Both the position numbers and the translations under genes were made by a program. From NCBI GenBank assembly GCA_008921705.1, contig VFFE01006875.1, positions 5,115 through 69,114 of the forward strand: 64,000 nucleotides of DNA, written 5' to 3'. This stretch comes from Burhinus oedicnemus. Taxonomy: Eukaryota; Chordata; Aves; Charadriiformes; Burhinidae. The notes under the pieces are model-generated. The model made no database searches and had not been told where the DNA came from. It saw only the letters and a program-made list of their open reading frames with translations. Shown here piece after piece: positions 43,801-54,900 of this stretch; the first letter of the stretch is position 1, and every line of letters begins with the position of its first letter.

Positions 43801-44925
43801 CAACAAGAGCTACTTCAGTTCCTGAGTCAACAAAATACATGTCCTCTTATTCCTCTGACCTTTCCCACCCCCAGTTCCTAAAGCACGCTGACAGGTAGCC
43901 CAGAGGCAGCTGCCAAGGGTCAGAGCAGGGGGGAAGGAGCAGGGGCCCCCCCGGGGAAAAAGACTTTTCCTGAGCCCTCCAGGCCCATGGGAAATCGCTC
44001 TGCTTATTGCTCTCGCCCTCCCACCTCCCCTCTTGGCAAGAAGGCGACCCAGCGCCCAGTAAAGCCTTCGACCAAATACTGGGGGGACAGTTGGAAGGCA
44101 GAGCAAAGCCGAGGCAGGCTTCCTTGGCAGTATACGTGGAATTAGGGATACGCTTCCCGGCTATGAACAGCCATTACCGAAAACTTCAGTAGAAGGATAA
44201 AAGTCAGTAGACAGTACAGCAAGGTTTGGGCTTATAAAAGTCTGTATAACTTACCGACAGCGGTTCAAAGCAGAGTTGCTGTGGCCGGCCCCCCATGCCA
44301 GCACGTAAACAAAACCTGTGTGCGCTGGTGCTGCAGGGAAGGCTGGCGGGCACCGAGCTTCGGCTGTCTTACTGCCTAACGGGCAAGGTCTTCAGGGTAT
44401 CAACGTCTTTCATGTGTTGGTACAGTGCCTCCCAGGGAGGAACAACTGGGAACTGCCAATATAAAGCGGTAATAATGGCTGTCCGCACATTTCATTTAAT
44501 AGGGTACATTATTTTTTGTAATATTAATGAAAAATCACTAAAATAAACAAAACAAAACCTGGTCTTCTACTTGCTGCTAATAACAGCCAGTCATACTGTC
44601 CTCGATAGCCACGACTAAAAACATTCAAGAAATATTTTAAAATGGCTTGCTCTGTCGTAAAATACTACACTATAAGTGAAACTTCTGGAGATGTTACCTA
44701 AATTACTCTTTTTCAAATGCCTTTGTGATATTTAATCATAATAATAAAAGTTAGAGTGCTTTTGCCTTTCCATCAGAAGCTGGTCTTCTATGTTTTGCTA
44801 GTCTCACTCTGTACTGGCACCGTGGTGTCGTGGTGTATAATTTCATAGACACAAAGACACTTCACTACCATAGCTCTCATTATTAAACAATATATTTTAA
44901 TTGTCACCACCCTTCTCATATAGAC

Positions 44926-44990
44926 ATGGGCCAAATCTATCCTTATTGGCTTCAACTGAGCTACACAAGGGATGAATTTGGCTCAATATA
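44926..44990. repeat. Degenerate inverted-repeat relic
   Basis: Imperfect inverted arms (gggccaaatctatcc and ggatgaatttggctc, about 12 of 15 matching when folded) flank a short centre containing ggcttcaactgag. This is the layout of an old palindromic dispersed repeat. Confidence 0.45.
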
Positions 44991-47900
44991 TATAAAAATA
45001 CAGCAAGTCAAGTAATAAAAAGAAATGTTTGGGTTTCTTTTTTTATAGCAGTCAATGTTTTTTGCCATAAGAACACACATGCCTGGCCAGTAAAATCCCA
45101 TGATAAAGGACTGAAGTGTTTAAGACTTCATATGCAGAATAGCCCATGGTGTTTAATTACAATAGCAAAAGATGCCATGTTATAAAAGCGTTCCTTACCT
45201 GGAGAAGGGATCCGTGCTCTCCACTGAAGCTTAATTACCCAAGACCTGCTGAGTTTTTCCCTCCTGGCAATAACCTCTAACACCAATAACTCTGCTCTTT
45301 CTTTTGACATCTGAATAGCTGAATATTGTTAATTTTTGTTCTAATTTCCTTATTTGGATTATAGCCTTCCAGTGTTTTACTTCCGATGAAAGTTTTGAAC
45401 ATTAAAAGAGCTTCATTCCTGGGACATTCCTCTTTCTTTCTTTCACTTTTCCCCTTGGAATTTTGCTCTCAGCCCTGCTCTGGCACTCCCGCTCCCCCAT
45501 CTCTTTACGCCTTCCCAGCGTACTTGGCTCCAGATGTAGGTTTATGCATTTCCCCTCTTGTGATTCTTTCCTGCTCCACTAGAAAGGTTTCAGCTTCATC
45601 TCAGGCCTGGAAGATCCACATTTCTGCAGCATGAATTAACTTCAGACATTACAGAAAATGCCTTGCCTGACTGTAAGTCCCCCGCACTCCTGAGTCACTG
45701 GTTTTACAGCTCTTGCACATGCACACACACACAAATCCACACACAGGGCACAGCGCAGCAACTCCGAAATGAGCAGCGGAGCTTATAGGGAGTCATTCTT
45801 TCACTTGTGCAGAAAAACCACATCCAACTGACCTTATTTTGGGGAACCTGAGTCTTCATTATTTATTAAGTTATATTAGATTTATAGCTCAGATTTGTGC
45901 TGAACTTTTATTAATTCATAAGGGGAAGATTCAATTTTTTAATAGAAAAACCTGCTTTTTTTTTTTGAGGTGGGGAGGAAACCTCTCCTTTGGAAAATGA
46001 TGTGATATTGAGCCATGATTTAGAATCGTCACCTGCGTTATCCTCCTCATCCTCACGCCTGCATCCTCGGCTTTTGATGAAGTCAATTTCCTGAGCGCAT
46101 GTGAAAGCCTGTGGCTGCAGCCTGGAACAATCCTACCTCAGTGCTCCCCTTATGTTGTTGATCCTTTAATTTCCTCCAGCCGACTCCTGCAGGGGACTAG
46201 TTCGAAGTTTTATGCTACTCTTTTGGACTAATCATTTACGACTGACTTAAAAAAAAAAAGAAGAAGAAAAAAAAAAATCCCTTACATACTGCTACTGCTA
46301 GATAGAAGTGTTACTAATTGGGATGTACTTCTAGTCAAATGGCAGCATAGGTTTAACAGCAATTCACAGGAACCTAAAAATTCTGCCCAAAGCTTTATAA
46401 CCGGACCAGTTATTTAGAATATTATTCCAAAATTAGGGTTGCAATCCATAAAATACCTCTGCAGTGAAAATTTTCACACCTTGAAAAACCAGGCTAGCAG
46501 AAAGTCATATAAAACTGATTAATAGAAGAAATCATGATATCAAGAGAGAGATCTCCTATTCTGACTGGTCATGAAAGTTACACACAGGACTTTTATCGTG
46601 GGACCCAGTTCCATGTGTTAAAAACACAAAATTGAAGAGTATCTGAAATTAGATATCTGAAATAAGGACGTACGCTGGATTAGAAGTTTAATAATACGTG
46701 CCTTGAGGGCTAACTGTTGACTAATGACAAAACAGGAAACAAGATGAAATACAGAAGGGACATACGTTAATTTCTCCAAGATTATTGAAGTCAATACTCA
46801 GTAAAATGGAGACCAAAACAGTAATTTTATTATATAAGAAAAGCAACATTCATTTAACACTATTTTTGTAATAAAATCTATTAAATTCCAACCTAAATTT
46901 GAGAATCTGATGCTCATCTCTGAGGCAACCACCCTATTATTTTGTTTCATCCTGTTAATTATGTTATCACAGATGTCTATCCTTCCAAATCTGTTCTTTT
47001 TAAATAGCGTAGCTTTTTTGAGCTGTGCTAATGAGGAATATCACAACAGCAGTGACTCAAGCTTAAATACACAGACACAAACGGTCAATTATAATAATTA
47101 CTTTTGTATTTGTATACATTATAGGTGATAAAATCATTCCTGAAGAATTTTATTACATTAAAGGATAAATTTATACAACAGTGTGATCTATTTTACATAC
47201 CAGCTACCGCTACAAGCTATTGTTAAATCTTAAAATCAATACAAGTACATCACTTCAAGTGAAAGCGAAGTCGCACTGCATTTTCAAGAACAGAAACAGG
47301 TTCTGCTGCTATTTCTGGCTGCGTCTGTTAGCCTGGCTCAGATTCCCTCACGCAGTGTGACTAAAAGCTAGTAATTCAACCATTTTCACACGCTTACGAT
47401 AAAAATCTGAGATTCAATTAAAAATTATTCTGGCATACCGAATCAAATGTCTTCCAAAACACTTTAGGAAACAGAAAGGAGGAGATAGAAAGTCTGAAGC
47501 GATCATTTACATGAATGGTTATGCGTGGCAGAAACAGAAAAAACTCAAGCAGCAGCCGATTTATACGCTGCTAATTCCTTCCTTAGACGATCAGACTTAG
47601 ACTGGTCTGATTGCAGCAGGAAAATCTCTGCATAGAGATCAACACTGGTCTCAAGCATAAGATCCTAATTATTTGAAAGGCATTTGTTTTCATAGCTTTT
47701 TTTTTTATGTGTCCAAGTCGATGGCATTTTAATGCCTTATTAAATGGTTGTTTTACAGCAGCCCGTCTGTTCAGTCTCTGTGCCCATGTCTGTACTTTGT
47801 GCTGCAGGATTTTACCTTTCATGCTAGCCAAAAAATATTTTCCGAATTCCCTATAAAAGTTTTCGATATTTCCTAAAACAAATAGAGTGGGTTTTTTACA

Positions 47901-48376
47901 TACTCTAAAATGACACTGATATGGTAGATATGACATGTATGCCTCTCCATTTACGGTGTGCTTGCAAAAAAGGTGAAGGTTCGTGTTCATTAAAGGGATA
48001 TGCTTGCTAGCTTGGACCCAAATTTATATGATTTTTTTGTAATTACATAAACAAATGTAAATATTTTCATTTCTGTTTTTCTTTAATTCAGTTTAAATCC
48101 CAGCAATAGAAAGTACGTGAACACTCCCCTGCCGTGTTTTTAGCCCAGATGTTGCCACGTGGGGTCTCTAAATGCACAAGAAATAAAAAAAAAAAATGAG
48201 CCAATTCAAAACCAACTTGAAATAAAATTAAATTGATGAGAAGTCAAATTACTCTGAAGTACATGGAAGGTAAACAAACATTCAAATGTAAAAAGGAAGG
48301 TAGATTTAAAAATTATACGTTTACCAGCATTCCGACAACAGTCCCAGTGAAATATTTCTTTTAAACACACGGTGAA

Positions 48377-48440
48377 GCCCTGGCTTTGTTGAAGTCAAAT
48401 GGCAGAACCCCTGCTGACTTCAATGGGCCAGAATTCATAA
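48377..48440. repeat. Degenerate ancient palindromic repeat relic
   Basis: The text runs ccctggctttgttgaagtca, then a short centre, then ctgacttcaatgggccagaa. The two gaagtca/tgacttc cores are inverted relative to each other, as in the relic at 40826. It is probably the same or a related ancient family. Confidence 0.5.
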
Positions 48441-49214
48441 CCAGGTAGCTCTTTCCCATCACTCACACACACAGATTGTACTGCCTCTCCACCTGCACTG
48501 AAGTATTTAATAGCTTTATCAGAGTTGGCATTGAATAACAAAGTCCTTTACTTATCTGTCTTATTAGTCCTGATGAATATGTGGTATGGATCAGCAAAAA
48601 TCTTTTAAGATAAAGTATAATCTAAATGGCCTGTTTTCAGTTCTTGAGGGTTCTGCAGCAGTAGGCAATAATGAACAGACGATGGAAGCAGCCAGACCTA
48701 CAAAAGAAATAGTATTTTAAAAGTACTGTACTTAGGGGAAAAAAGGTTTGCCTTTGTACATAAAGAGCTCTATTCATTAAAAGAAGTTTTTACAAATGTG
48801 GTTATTTCAAATAGTCAAAAAGTGTGAAATACACTTAAAATGAGTAAAATTTGTGGGTTTTCCTATGGGTTAAATATGTGCCATACTAATAAAGCTCTCC
48901 TCACACCTCTTCCTAACTCATAGTCTTTGGCCTCATTCTGCAAGATGTTTTGAATTGAGGGAGCCCAGCACTTTGCTGGAATGGACCATTAGCCGTGAAA
49001 GTCCCAGCTCTGCAAAGATTAATAGACTTTAAAGAGATTCAGAAGAAATCACCTAAATCTGACATTCAGCATGGCACACACCACAGTGTCCTGCACCAAG
49101 CCCAGGAGTATACACAAGTGAGCTCCTGGGTCCTAACAATTCTACTCCGAGGATCCCGCTGGAGGACAGAGCACTCTGAGGAGTAGCTCTTACACTAAGT
49201 AGCTAAGCAGGTAC

Positions 49215-49400
49215 AATAGAATCATAGACTGGTTTGAGTTGGAAGAGACCTTAAAGACCATCTAGTTCCACCGCCCTGTCATGGGCAGGGACACCTCCCA
49301 CTAGACCAGGTTGCTGGTCTTGAGCACCTCCAGGGATGGGGCGGCCACAGCTTCCCTGGGCAACCTGGGCCAGTGTCTCACCGCCCTCAGAGTAAAGATG
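49215..49400 (-). mobile_element. CR1 LINE 3' fragment
   Basis: On the plus strand the complement of a CR1 3' end is clear. It starts with atagaatcatagactggttt, then gagttggaagagacctta, the catgggcagggacacctccc block, ctagaccaggttgct, cacctccagggatgggg, and a ccctgggcaacctgggccagtgt block. The octamer tail is short. About 20 bp that normally follow gaccaggttgct in these families appear to be missing. No open frame survives. It is a moderately old 5'-truncated copy. Confidence 0.92.
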
Positions 49401-50649
49401 AAATGAGAATGGAGAGCAAGTCACACAAACCAGAAACATCAAGCAACCTCAAACCTTCTTCCTTACAGCCCCCAACAGGTCAAATTTTAAAGCACAAATT
49501 ACTTTGAATTCTGCCAAGGTGCTCAGAACTTGCATTACTCCAGAATCGAAGGACCTCCCAAGTACATACGTATCTGGGGTCATTGATTCAGAGGCCCCAA
49601 TACCAGGTACAAATAATAGCTAACTGCGTCTGCTATTTAATAGTAATGCACTTGTAGGAGGAGGGATTCCCACATTCAGAACCAGTTTTCTGATGCTCTC
49701 CTTCCCAGTCCTGTTCTTAAAATGTACCTGGCACTTATGCTGTATAAAAACATATCAACAGCTTACACATGACAAAATCATCCCTGCTTCATGTTTCATG
49801 AAATGTACCCCGGCTGCTGTAGGTCAGTATTACACAGTAATCTCACAGTACTACTGATTTAGATGCGAGCTCATTCAACCAGAGGTTACACAAAGTGATG
49901 AAAATCTTTACACAACTGATTTTCCAATGTTTGATCCCCTCTACTGCTTGAAGAAAGCTTTAAATAGATTTAAAATGAAACAACTGTGATAAAAACAGAT
50001 TATTCACAAGTACCCACTTTCCTAGCTTCTGTCATTTCAGTTTTCAGCTGCCTATGATGTCCAGAAATTGAGATATCTGCGTTTAACATAAATGTGTTTA
50101 AACCCATGCACTTATTTGCCTTCGCTTCTGTAACTCTGGTATCACGGTCTGTTGCTGCACGTGTCAGTGAGACACCAGAAATGTAACATGACGGCTCCAT
50201 GATGGTTCAGGTACAGAAAAACAAGACATTTTGGAAAGCATGGCTTTAGATACAAAAACTTTAAAGCTGCTTCTCTGTTTGCTATAGCAAAATCCCCTCA
50301 AAATTTCGTACCACTTGGTTTAATGTAGCAAAAAATTACCAGTCTATGACTTAGTTCACATGCATAGACCCAAGAAACCATAATGATATTTTATAGCTAG
50401 CTAGATAGGTATTGACACACATATGTTTCAGCCACATGGTTTTATATCAGTCCTTCACTAAGGTACAGATTTTCTTTCCTTCATCTAACAGCAGAGATTG
50501 AGCTTAGTAGCAGCATACCTCCTTGGACACTAACAAATTAATAAAATTCAATTTATTGCTGTATGCTTAAGTCAGGAGAAAATAATGAATGACAGAGTCA
50601 TATGTTTCTTCAATACAATTATGCTTGTTTAAAAAAAAAAAAAAGTCCA
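49401..50649. other. AT-rich unique sequence
   Basis: About 1.2 kb between the CR1 fragment and the Gypsy-like remnant, ending in an A14 run at about 50632-50645. No gene or RNA was recognised. Confidence 0.6.
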
Positions 50650-51900
50650 TAATTCTGCCCACAGGAGGAATCCCATAACAGGAGACGATGTCTGTGCCCA
50701 CCCCTCCAACTCCCTGTCCCAAGGGAACACAGACTTTCAGGAGAGCTATTTTGCCAACCGGGCTTTGGGCTACTACCAGGGTTTCCCCAGGCGACCTGTT
50801 CCTCCTATTCTGGAATAGGACAACGCTGGTAACGAACCTCCAGCGTTGCTCTCTAGAAAAACCTCCGCTCAAGCCTGTTTCACACCATGGAAGCAGAACA
50901 TTCCTCCTTCCTGCGATCAGGAGGCAACACACCCTTCCGAGTCCCCACAGCCTGCCGAGGATTTGTCCAAACCATATATCCTTTTCCAAAGAAACGGCAG
51001 TGAAAATGTTCTATAGATTTAACCACTGTCAGATGTTCTTTGAGCAGAATATTAATTTCTCTCCTGAGAACATAAACTTTTTGTTGTAATAAGCCACCAT
51101 CCTCTCAAGTCCTTTGATTTCCGCTGTCAATACTGCCCCAGACCATAAGCGCTAGCATCTGTGTCCAGCCTGAAAGGTGTTTGAAACATGGGGAGGCTAA
51201 AACAGGAGCAGTTACAAGAGCTTTTTTTAAAAACTGAAAATGTTAAATCATGCTATGCTAGCCACTGAAACGGTTTCCTTCTCACCAAACTCATGCAGTG
51301 GTTTTACAATATTAACAAAGCCACAAATAAACTGCCTGAAGTAGTAGCAACAGTAATCCTTAAAAAAACCACAAAAACCTTTACCTGACAGCCATTGTCT
51401 GGAGAGCTGGTCAGGATTGTCCTGCCTCCATTTTCTTCTTGTCTGTGAAAACCATTCCCTGGCAGGCTGTGTACTCATAATTAATTACTTCTGCTTGCAA
51501 TGATTCACTTGTCTTTGGATTTGATTTCAGGTTGATGACTTTCAACGTATTACAGACCATTTGTAAATACGTCAGTTCCTGTTCAAATGTTTTACTTCAT
51601 ACCAAGATATCATCTAGAGATAATCTGAAACAGGCATGCCCTACCATACCTTTTCCCCATCCCCTAAAATGCAGCAGGTGCTGAGCCAAAAGACATCTTT
51701 TTAAATTGCAGGAGGTCTTGTCCTGCTCTGAAAGCTGTTCCCTCCCCCTTTTCCCGTTACTTGGCTCTGCAGAATCTGCTCAGGCCACCATTTGACTTTA
51801 ATCAGAACTGCGAGTGAGGTCCAAAAATTGTTGAAAGCTCACTTATCCCATCCCAGTCCATTTCCTTGATGCCCAGTAGCACTTCTTACCGCTTTGCTTT
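50650..51900 (-). mobile_element. Broken Ty3/Gypsy-type pol remnant (RT and RNase H)
   Basis: Read on the minus strand (51900 down to 50650), this has the ordered landmarks of a Ty3/Gypsy reverse transcriptase and RNase H. A finger/palm segment reads LQFKKMSFGSAPAAF (51667-51710). The catalytic LDDILV is at 51600-51617, followed by SKTFEQELTYLQMV in the same frame after one TGA. A GMVFTDKKKMEA segment comes next. Then, in another frame, comes FFKDYCCYYFRQF (51329-51364) with FVNIVKPLHEF, the usual 'FLG..YYR.FI..F..I..PL' position. An ALVTAPVLA segment and degraded RNase H pieces, FHCRFFGKGYMVWT among them, follow. Stops and at least one frameshift break it, so it cannot make a functional enzyme. 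No LTR, gag, protease or integrase was recognised. The open frames on both strands at 50567-51089 are probably shadows of this remnant. Confidence 0.72.
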
Positions 51901-54900
51901 TGCTAAATAGCAAGGTGCGGTGTAATGGGTTGGTTTCCCTCAATCAATCTGTGGTAGACCACTGTGTGCAGGCTGTATATTTATTGGATCCAGAGAACGG
52001 ATTTTTAACTAAACAGTACACCGATATTGTGATTGTGGCACAACCATGGCGCCTTTATCCCCGCTAACACGTGTACCAACAGCAATGGTGACTCCAACTT
52101 CAGCAGTGGCTCGCAAGCTCAGTGTAGCCTGGTGGTGCTTAGTGGACCTTTATGACTTGTATTGATCCCTGAGCTGTTGTATTTTCACCAGTCACCTGTG
52201 CTAGCTGGGTTAAAGCTAGAGCAAGTAAACCTCCCTACAGCATCCTATGCTGTGAGGAAATCACTTGAGAACATTCTGCAGCTCTGCGTTTAAATGAATT
52301 TAGGATTTAAACTTCTTAGTGCAAGAGAAAACTAACCTCTCCTTCAGATCTAGCAGCTAAGGTTTCTGCAAGGGCTTGGCCCTTAAAATGTGATTTTCAT
52401 CACTCTGCCTTTACTTGGGTAAAAAGATACTGCAACAGGTAGCTGCTGTACTAGTTCACTGCTGTAACTAGAAAAATCTGCTCACTGCAAATCAGTTATC
52501 TACAAATACTATGCTTCACCTGGGCCACATAATTAAAGAAAATTTCCAGAGATTTAATTTGTAAGGCAATAGTTCCAAGCATGTATTACTCTATTCCTAG
52601 CCATAATGAAATCCAAATCCTTCCATAGCTTATCCATCATTTTAGGCACATTTCTTGTTCAGAAGAGGACAAATTTTCAAAATCAATTTTCCCACCTTTT
52701 GGATGCTTCATGTTCGCCAGCAGTCACTCTCCCTGCCTGAGACCAATTTATTCTTTTTCAGTCTACCTAGTCCAATAACTTCAGTTTGAGAAGGGGTACT
52801 TTATTCCATTCATTTCACAGATCCTAATACACATTCAAAAAGTAAACTGACCAAATCTAGAGAAAAGCTATAAGCTTTATCCTCATTCCTTTGGAGCTCA
52901 GCACTTTCAGCTTCATGTCTTCACATTTCCTGAACTGATTGAAGAACTTTCCCTAGACATTTCTGAGGCTCTGTCCTGGCCAGCCTCAGAACGGCTTTTA
53001 TGGCCAATTTTTTCATAAGTCTAATATTCAGCTGAACTACTTCCTTTAATTTTTCCACAGCTGCCAATTTTCCTTGTTTTACAAACCAAGATTATCACTT
53101 TCCCTAATTGTACAGTAAGGCCAGGGATCAGATTAGGATCGCCCCTTTTCATCATTCATTTTATAAACAGTACTTGAGTTACAGGATTTGGCTGGTAGGA
53201 GCCCCAGTTTCTGTCCATCTTTCCAGTCATTCACTGGGGCTGTGATTTGAACAGACCATATGTGCTCCTCCTGAAGCCCAAAGCTCAGAAGTAGAGTTTG
53301 ATATTTTTTGAGCTGAAGTATCCCATCGGAGTATCTGTAAATTTCAAGTTACAAGTATTTTTTTCTCCTAATTTCTCACTTCGCAGAGATGACTGTCAAT
53401 TATTTTTTTACACTATGGACTTCAAATGTGACCTAAGATTCTTCGATTTCATTCCAAAATTGATATTTTAGTTTATATCTCCATCTGTGCTAGGAAGTTC
53501 CAGGCTGGCCAAAACTTTCCTGCTTTCTACTATCTTCTGGTAAGCTTTCCGGTTGATGGCAGTCGTATTGCTGGACAAGAGTGATCTTGCCAATTCAGTC
53601 CTGGAGGTTTGCATCCAGCCTTCCCATCCAGCCAGGGAATTTTGTAGATGTCCCCAGATTTTTCTTTCTTATCACAGGTCTCAGTCCTTCCAAAAAGGGC
53701 TTCCAAACATTGCAGGTTCTTGTTGAAATTACACCTGGGCATCTTTGGTTTCTGCAAGTCCTGCAGAAAACAAGGTACTTGAGAAAAAAAGTAAAAAAAG
53801 AAGCAACAACTTTTCAGATACTGGTGTTTAAAAACACTGTCTGGATGTTCTGAATTAATATTGTGTTAGAAGAAGCCAGATGGCTGTATGCCAAGACTCA
53901 ACCCAAGGTGTATTTTTATGGCAAAGCTATAAACCCACAAAATAAGTGGTTTATAATGGAAATTCTGACACACTTTTAATATTAAGAGCAGAAATATACT
54001 GGTTGCGGCAAGTAAGTATTTGACAGCTGTGGTACTCACCTGTCAGCTGTACTGCCTAAACAAGTCCATTTTGATTGTAGGATTCCTCCTTTATCTCATC
54101 CTGTTTCAGCCACATGGTTCTGGGGCAGACGGGCCAAGCCATATTCTGCAGTTCATTCTCCAGCCTTTCAAAACCCTTTTTCTGGCTGATTGCAGGGAAA
54201 AGCAACAGCTGGGATTCACAAAGTACGGAAGCCTGCACTGTTCTGAAGCTTAGTGCACCGACTTGGCTCCAGGCAGAGAGCAGCTTTCATCAGCTGTGAG
54301 ATGGGAGTTTTCCTTTGACACTGTTCCTTTTCGCTGGACTTCCCACAGGGTGACAAGCTACTGTGGTTGGGAAGAACTGTGGGACTGAGCCTATGAGCCT
54401 TGCTTGCAATTTGAAACTCAATCAAAAACCATCCTTGGAAAATTGTTGATACCAGAGCTACGGATCAGCCCACGCATGACTGGAGAAAGGAGTAACTTTG
54501 AGTAATATTTAGGATATTCCATGAGTTTACGTAGGCATAAAGATTATTGACCTGCTGTGAATGTGGTAACAATAAGAAAATATTGGCAATGATGATAAAG
54601 GACTAAAAAGAATTGTATCATGCTGGAACGCTGTACAAATAAATACTATACCTAACATGATACATTATAACCCTCATTTGAAAAAAGACAGGACAGTTTA
54701 CTTGCACATGAATGCTCTAACTGCTCACCTACATCAGTAGCCTCCCATTAACATATCAATTTACAACATATATATATTTATATATATATAAAAATAAAGG
54801 GAAAGTAGGAGGGAAAAGCGTGAAAATGCAGAGCCATTTTTCATTAGAAATAGTCAAGATGACAGTGTTCAAAACAGCTATCTAAGTGATATGCACCGAC

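Larger units (their letters stand above)
36562..49214. other. AT-rich gene-free 3' flank of TBX4, part 1
   Basis: About 12.6 kb shows no recognisable cellular gene, RNA gene or young transposon. It is markedly more AT-rich than the TBX4 introns. It contains degenerate inverted-repeat relics (40826, 44926, 48377), a 16-bp tandem duplication (40675), a GC-richer island at about 43870-44110, a short CA repeat near 45722, and two exon- or ORF-like oddities (39248-39410 plus, 47583-47990 minus) with no known similarity. It is the likely home of TBX4 downstream enhancers. Confidence 0.6.

Noticed and set aside
43810..44110. GC-richer island with a 98-codon minus frame
   Set aside because: The reading is Arg/Gly/Pro-rich with no domain. 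The island may be regulatory, but coding is not supported.
38297..48908. Three perfect T-box half-sites TCACACCT (38297, 46474, 48901) suggesting autoregulation
   Set aside because: About two such 8-mers are expected by chance in 64 kb when both strands are counted, so the number is not informative.
50567..51089. 140-codon minus and 133-codon plus frames taken as a novel gene
   Set aside because: They overlap the RNase H end of the Gypsy-like remnant, which explains the open stretch better than a new gene.
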